Part shown: positions 14,076 through 17,933 of the stretch, in pieces
Layout of the letters: each line of letters begins with the position of its first letter
How positions within the stretch are numbered: the first letter of the stretch is position 1
Origin: Tidjanibacter sp.
GTDB taxonomy: Bacteria > Bacteroidota > Bacteroidia > Bacteroidales > Rikenellaceae
Assembly (NCBI GenBank): GCA_017547065.1
Contig: JAFYRC010000157.1
Location: 1-17,933 of the forward strand
Direction: 5' to 3'
Length of the DNA: 17,933 nt
The notes under the pieces: generated by a model
Seen by the model: only the letters and a program-made list of their open reading frames with translations
What the model was told of the DNA's origin: nothing
Database searches by the model: none
Translations under genes and position numbers: made by a program

Positions 14076-16001
14076 ATGGAACAATACAGCGCGGAAATAC
14101 TTGCCACACTTGATAAATGGTGGGGCTATAAGTCGCTCCGACAAGGACAACAGGAGGTAATCGAGAGTGTCCTTGCCGGCAGGGATACCCTTGTGCTTAT
14201 GCCCACGGGTGGCGGTAAGTCGTTGCTGTATCAGGTTCCCACGATGATGCGTGAGGGGGTGTGCATTGTGGTTACCCCACTGGTGTCGCTGATGAAGGAT
14301 CAGGTGGACCAACTGCGCTCGCGTGGCATTAATGCCGTGGCGGTCCACGGCGGACTCTCGCCCCGCAAGATAGACATCGCGCTGGACAACTGCGTCTATG
14401 GCGACGTAAAATTCCTCTATGTGGCTCCGGAGAGGCTCGCAAGCGAGATTTTTCGTGCGAGGGTGGGTAAAATGAAAGTGGCCCTGCTGGCTGTTGACGA
14501 GGCCCACTGTATTTCTCAATGGGGCTACGATTTCAGGCCGTCATATTTGCGTATTGCCGAACTGCGCCGCTTGGTGCCCGACGCTACGGTGCTGGCCCTC
14601 ACGGCCACGGCTACCGAGCAGGTTGCACAGGATATTATGTACCACCTCGCCTTTGAGGATAAAAATGTTTTGCGTCAGGGACTTATGCGCCCCAATCTCT
14701 CCTATGTTGTGCGTAAGGTGGACGACAAGGTTGAACAGATGTGCCGTGTGCTGAGCAACGTGAATGGAAGTGCCATTGTCTACGTTCGCCTGAGGGAGAA
14801 GTGCGAGAAGATTGCCGAGGAACTGAAAAAGAGAGGCTTTTCGGCCGAATTTTACCACGCAGGCCTGAGTCACACGGAACGAGCCTTGCGACAGGACGAC
14901 TGGCAGAAGGAGAAGGTGAGGGTGATGGTTGCCACCAATGCCTTTGGTATGGGTATCAACAAGGGCAACGTGAGGGCCGTGATACACTACGACATGTGCG
15001 ACAGCCCCGAGGCATACTACCAGGAGGCGGGCCGTGCGGGCCGTGATGGTATGCGCAGCTATGCCGTGCTGCTGATGGACAGCTACGAGAGGGCCAATGC
15101 CCTCAAACGCTTGGAGGGTACCTTCCCACCCATTCCGGCCGTCAAGGAGTTCTACGACAAGGTGTGTGCCAGCCTTATGGTTGCCTATGGCGAGGGCGCG
15201 GGCGTGTCGTTTGTTTTTAATGAATATAAGTTTGCCGAACACCACAAGATGAGTGTGTCGGCCGTGCGTAACTGCTTTAAGTTGCTGGCACAGAGCGGAT
15301 ATATGATGCTCACGGAGGATAGCGACCACTCGGCCCGATTGAGGTTTGTGGTGAGCCGCGAGGACCTCTACAATTTCCGTGAACAGAACCGACAAATGGA
15401 GGAGGTGCTGCTGGCCATACTGCGCCAGTGCGAGGGTGTTTTTACCGACTTCCGCCCGATAGATGTCGAAAATATTGCTTTCCACGCCCACTGCGAGGAG
15501 AGTCAGGTGGTCGATGTTCTGCGTGCGCTGTGGCGTAGGCACATTGTGGAGTACCGCCCACGCAGTACATCGCCCATGGTGATGTTCCTCTGCGATAGGG
15601 TGCCGAAGGAGGATGTCTACATTTCGCCCGAGGTCTACCGCATGCGTAAGGAGTCGGCCCGCGAGCGATTGGAGGCCATGCTGGGCTATGCTTCGCAGGA
15701 GGCCGACGGGTGCCGTAGCGGCTTTTTGCAACGCTACTTTGGGGAGCGAGATGTGGACGATTGTGGCGTGTGCGACCTCTGTATCGAACGCCGCCGCCAG
15801 GGCCGCCCTTCGCCCGCAAGCGAGAGTGCGATTGCTCGAACCATCATGGAGGAGATCAAGCGAGAGGGTAGTGTGGATGCTGCCTCGCTGGCCCGAAAGT
15901 TGAATGTTCCGCCCGCCGATATAGCCCTTGTGGCAGAAAAACTGACCGCCGAAGGCGAAATTTACAGCGTTGGGGGCGGTTTTGTCAAGAAGAATAGGTA
16001 A
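14076..16001 (+). CDS. RecQ-family ATP-dependent DNA helicase, atypical short form
   Basis: This is a second RecQ paralogue of 641 residues, clearly different from the one at 5202. The helicase core is complete: PTGGGKS (43-49), TPLVSLMKDQV, DEAH (141-144) with CISQWGYDFRPSY, LTATAT (175-180), AFGMGINKGNVR (289-300) and QEAGRAGRDG (316-325). The zinc cysteines do not follow at once; they lie near the C-terminus (C546, C563, C566, C569, with FLQRYFGE between), after about 200 inserted residues that look like winged-helix material (about 355-535). HRDC is absent, and the tail 583-640 looks like a small winged helix. ATG lies 6 nt after the uvrA stop, and the exonuclease gene starts 10 nt after its own stop, so co-transcription with a damage-recognition ATPase and a nuclease is likely. 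Confidence 0.93.
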   Translation: MEQYSAEILATLDKWWGYKSLRQGQQEVIESVLAGRDTLVLMPTGGGKSLLYQVPTMMREGVCIVVTPLVSLMKDQVDQLRSRGINAVAVHGGLSPRKIDIALDNCVYGDVKFLYVAPERLASEIFRARVGKMKVALLAVDEAHCISQWGYDFRPSYLRIAELRRLVPDATVLALTATATEQVAQDIMYHLAFEDKNVLRQGLMRPNLSYVVRKVDDKVEQMCRVLSNVNGSAIVYVRLREKCEKIAEELKKRGFSAEFYHAGLSHTERALRQDDWQKEKVRVMVATNAFGMGINKGNVRAVIHYDMCDSPEAYYQEAGRAGRDGMRSYAVLLMDSYERANALKRLEGTFPPIPAVKEFYDKVCASLMVAYGEGAGVSFVFNEYKFAEHHKMSVSAVRNCFKLLAQSGYMMLTEDSDHSARLRFVVSREDLYNFREQNRQMEEVLLAILRQCEGVFTDFRPIDVENIAFHAHCEESQVVDVLRALWRRHIVEYRPRSTSPMVMFLCDRVPKEDVYISPEVYRMRKESARERLEAMLGYASQEADGCRSGFLQRYFGERDVDDCGVCDLCIERRRQGRPSPASESAIARTIMEEIKREGSVDAASLARKLNVPPADIALVAEKLTAEGEIYSVGGGFVKKNR

Positions 16002-16011
16002 TTTTGCGGCC

Positions 16012-16752
16012 GTGAAAGAGTATCAAAACAGCATATCAGCAGACGAGATTAAGGAGCTACCCGTGGCAGGCTTCGATGGACGTATCGTGATTGTCGACAC
16101 GCCCGAGAAGTTGCAACGCGCTTGCGACCACTTGATGACCTGCGGGGTTATCGGCTTCGACACCGAGACTCGCCCGTCGTTCAAGGCGGGTGTGAGCTAC
16201 AATGTGTCGCTCGTGCAGCTCTCCACCGAGGATGTGTGCTACCTTGTGCGCCTCTGCTCGGTGCGTATGGAGAGGCCCCTGCTGCACCTGCTCGAAAGTA
16301 AAGACGTTCTGAAGGTGGGTGTGGATGTTGTGGGCGATGTGCGCAACCTTAATAAACTGCGCCATTTCAAGGCCGGTGGCTTTGTGGAGTTGCAGAAGGA
16401 GGTTGAGGCTTTTGGTATTGAGGATAAGAGCCTGCGTAAGATGGCGGCCATTATCCTCGGCGTGGGCGTGAGCAAAGCCCAGAGGTTGAGCAACTGGGAG
16501 GCCAAGGAGATGACCTCGGCTCAGTTGCGCTATGCAGCCACCGACGCGTGGGTGTGCTTGAAGATGTACCGAGCGCTGTTTGGCGAGGGAGTACACGCCC
16601 CGAAGGTGGACGTTTTTGCACAACCCAAACCGGCTCCCAAACCAGCCAAAGAGGCCCCCGCAAAGGAGGCCGAGCAGAAGGCTTCGGGAGCTCGCAAACG
16701 CCGCCGACCCCACCGTAATCGTAAGAAAACAAAACAGACCAATAATGATTAA
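16012..16752 (+). CDS. DEDDy 3'-5' exonuclease, WRN/RNase D type
   Basis: The 246-residue protein has the three exonuclease motifs of the DEDDy superfamily: Exo I GFDTETRPSF (D50, E52), Exo II KVGVDVVGDVRNL (D109) and Exo III YAATDAW (Y174, D178). GVSKAQRLSNWEAK and KSLRKMAAIILG match WRN-exonuclease and RNase D relatives in Bacteroidetes. Such enzymes remove nucleotides from 3' ends with two metal ions; DNA versus RNA preference is not evident. After residue 195 a Pro/Ala/Lys tail ends in a strongly basic stretch (GARKRRRPHRNRKKTKQ), probably a nucleic-acid-binding arm. I chose GTG 16012, because VKEYQNSISADEIKELP matches the usual family start; no ATG fits upstream. It follows the RecQ gene by 10 nt and overlaps the next gene by 8. 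Confidence 0.9.
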   Translation: MKEYQNSISADEIKELPVAGFDGRIVIVDTPEKLQRACDHLMTCGVIGFDTETRPSFKAGVSYNVSLVQLSTEDVCYLVRLCSVRMERPLLHLLESKDVLKVGVDVVGDVRNLNKLRHFKAGGFVELQKEVEAFGIEDKSLRKMAAIILGVGVSKAQRLSNWEAKEMTSAQLRYAATDAWVCLKMYRALFGEGVHAPKVDVFAQPKPAPKPAKEAPAKEAEQKASGARKRRRPHRNRKKTKQTNND

Positions 16753-17932
16753 GAAGATTATTCTCAAACGTGGCAAGGAGGAGTCCTTGAGGCGCCACCA
16801 CCCCTGGGTGTTTTCGGGTGCCATTCAGTCGGCCGACCAACCTTTGGAGGAGGGCGAGTTGGTTGATATCTACTCCCACGATAAGGAGTTTATTGCCCGA
16901 GGCCACTGCCAGGTGGGCTCTATTGCTGTGAGGGTGCTGACCTTCGAGCAGGAGGCCATTGACGTAGCTTGGTGGACCAGGCGCATTGAGTCGGCGCTGG
17001 CTGTGCGTAGCGCGCTCGGACTTACCGACTGCCCCCACACCACCTGCTACCGCCTTGTGCACGGTGAGGGCGACAATCTTCCCGGTTTGGTTGTCGACAT
17101 CTATGGCTCTACGGCTGTGGTGCAGTGCCACAGCGTTGGTATGTATCTCTCTCGTAAAGAGATTGTTGAGGCTCTGAGGGCTTGCTATGGCGAGAAGCTC
17201 ACGGCTGTCTACGACAAGAGCTCGCAGACGCTCCCCTATAAGGCCGATCTTGGTGCCGAGGATGGATATCTCTGGGGCCACGGAGCAGGCGAGGAGGTTG
17301 TGCTCGAAGGCGGCCACAAGTTTGCCGTAAACTGGGCCAAGGGCCAGAAGACGGGCTTCTTTATCGACCAGAGGGCCAACCGCGAGTTGGTGGGTCGCTA
17401 TGCTGCGGGTCGCAACCTTCTGAATACCTTCTGCTACACGGGTGGCTTTTCGATTTATGGCCTTGCCGGTGGCGCGAGGAGTGTGACGAGTGTGGACAGT
17501 AGCGCACTGGCTGTGGAGCTGGTGGACCGCAATGTGGCGCTCAACTTCCCCGAGGGTGCACCCCACAAGAGCGCAGCGATGGATACCTTCGACTTTCTCC
17601 GCACTGTGGAGGATGGCGAGTATGATATGATGATTTTGGATCCTCCCGCTTTCGCCAAACACCACAAGGTGCTGGGCAATGCGCTGCAGGGCTATAAGAG
17701 GCTCAATGCGAGGGCTATGGAGAAGATTGCCAAGGGCGGTATTCTCTTCACGTTCAGTTGTTCGCAGGCAGTCAGCAAGGAGCAGTTCCGCTTGGCGGTA
17801 TTCTCGGCTGCGGCCATTGCGGGCCGTAAGGTGCGTATTCTTCACCAACTGACTCAGCCCACCGACCACCCCATCAACATCTACCACCCCGAGGGCGAGT
17901 ACCTCAAAGGACTTGTGCTCTACGTGGAGTAG
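16745..17932 (+). CDS. RlmI-like class I SAM-dependent rRNA (cytosine-C5) methyltransferase
   Basis: The 395-residue protein begins with a PUA-type RNA-binding domain (about 3-75, RHHPWVFSGAI), then RlmI-like KTGFFIDQR (202-210), SAM motif I NTFCYTGGFS (227-236), motif IV DPPAF (299-303) and motif VI SCS (338-340) with the likely catalytic C339. The order matches the YccW/RlmI family, which makes m5C at 23S rRNA position 1962 in E. coli; assigning that exact target here is inference. ATG 16745 overlaps the exonuclease stop by 8 nt, a sign of translational coupling. The stop is the last full codon of the window, so the gene is complete, but its terminator is not visible. Confidence 0.92.
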   Translation: MIKKIILKRGKEESLRRHHPWVFSGAIQSADQPLEEGELVDIYSHDKEFIARGHCQVGSIAVRVLTFEQEAIDVAWWTRRIESALAVRSALGLTDCPHTTCYRLVHGEGDNLPGLVVDIYGSTAVVQCHSVGMYLSRKEIVEALRACYGEKLTAVYDKSSQTLPYKADLGAEDGYLWGHGAGEEVVLEGGHKFAVNWAKGQKTGFFIDQRANRELVGRYAAGRNLLNTFCYTGGFSIYGLAGGARSVTSVDSSALAVELVDRNVALNFPEGAPHKSAAMDTFDFLRTVEDGEYDMMILDPPAFAKHHKVLGNALQGYKRLNARAMEKIAKGGILFTFSCSQAVSKEQFRLAVFSAAAIAGRKVRILHQLTQPTDHPINIYHPEGEYLKGLVLYVE

Positions 17933-17933
17933 G

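Noticed and set aside
15999..16006. TAATTTTG at the end of the second recQ as a promoter for the exonuclease gene
   Set aside because: It fits TAnnTTTG, but it overlaps the stop codon and lies only 5 nt before the GTG, so the transcript would be leaderless. The gene is better explained by co-transcription.
15970..16011. TTG at 15970 as the exonuclease start
   Set aside because: It would overlap the end of the second RecQ and add 14 residues with no family similarity. GTG 16012 gives the expected N-terminus.
16451..17887. 478-codon minus-strand frame antisense to the RlmI-like gene
   Set aside because: It runs antisense across two genes with clear motifs and shows no domain of its own.

Overview
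The window looks like ordinary chromosome from a gut-type Bacteroidales bacterium, most likely Rikenellaceae/Alistipes-like; the genus is inference. The support is: several promoters fitting the Bacteroidetes -7 pattern TAnnTTTG, including one full TTTG-N19-TAcaTTTG; few purine-rich ribosome binding sites; the gene order lptB / DUF177-rpmF-plsX; a Bacteroidetes-type UvrA; moderately high G+C with heavy use of AGG arginine codons; and short heptanucleotide tandem arrays between genes. I see no transposase, phage gene, CRISPR array, toxin-antitoxin pair or recognisable defence system.

Layout. 1-1317 (minus): a GtrA-domain membrane protein cut by the window edge, apparently continuing into an acyltransferase-like domain, behind a CDP-alcohol phosphatidyltransferase; probably an envelope-lipid pair. 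1450-2346 (plus): a secreted protein, probably an outer-membrane beta-barrel. 2427-5111 (minus): lptB (LPS export ATPase), then DUF177/YceD, rpmF (L32), plsX, tRNA-Arg(CCT) and a strong terminator. 5202-7400 (plus): full-length RecQ with helicase, Zn, RQC, HRDC and C-terminal HTH. 7401-7894: a 494-bp non-coding stretch with a terminator, a two-storey hairpin, two different heptamer arrays and a 99-bp multi-hairpin palindromic element. 7895-8737 (plus): ksgA/rsmA. 8890-9450 (plus): an unrecognised small lipoprotein. 9516-11139 (minus): a CvfB-like S1 protein and a SAM methyltransferase. 11241-17932 (plus): a tight four-gene run of uvrA, an atypical RecQ, a DEDDy 3'-5' exonuclease and an RlmI-like rRNA methyltransferase.

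How it fits together. The right-hand run reads as a DNA-repair operon: a damage-recognition ATPase, a RecQ helicase and a WRN-type exonuclease encoded consecutively. The last two resemble the two catalytic halves of Werner protein as separate genes. The central minus-strand block joins ribosome and phospholipid functions (DUF177, L32, PlsX) next to lptB. The most unusual non-coding signal surrounds ksgA: two families of 7-bp tandem repeats lie upstream, and inverted versions of both lie downstream in mirror order, with a cloverleaf-like palindromic element inside the upstream pair. A third heptamer family lies at 2348-2375.

Limits: all calls were made by eye. Family names rest on recognised motifs, and no database or folding program was used.
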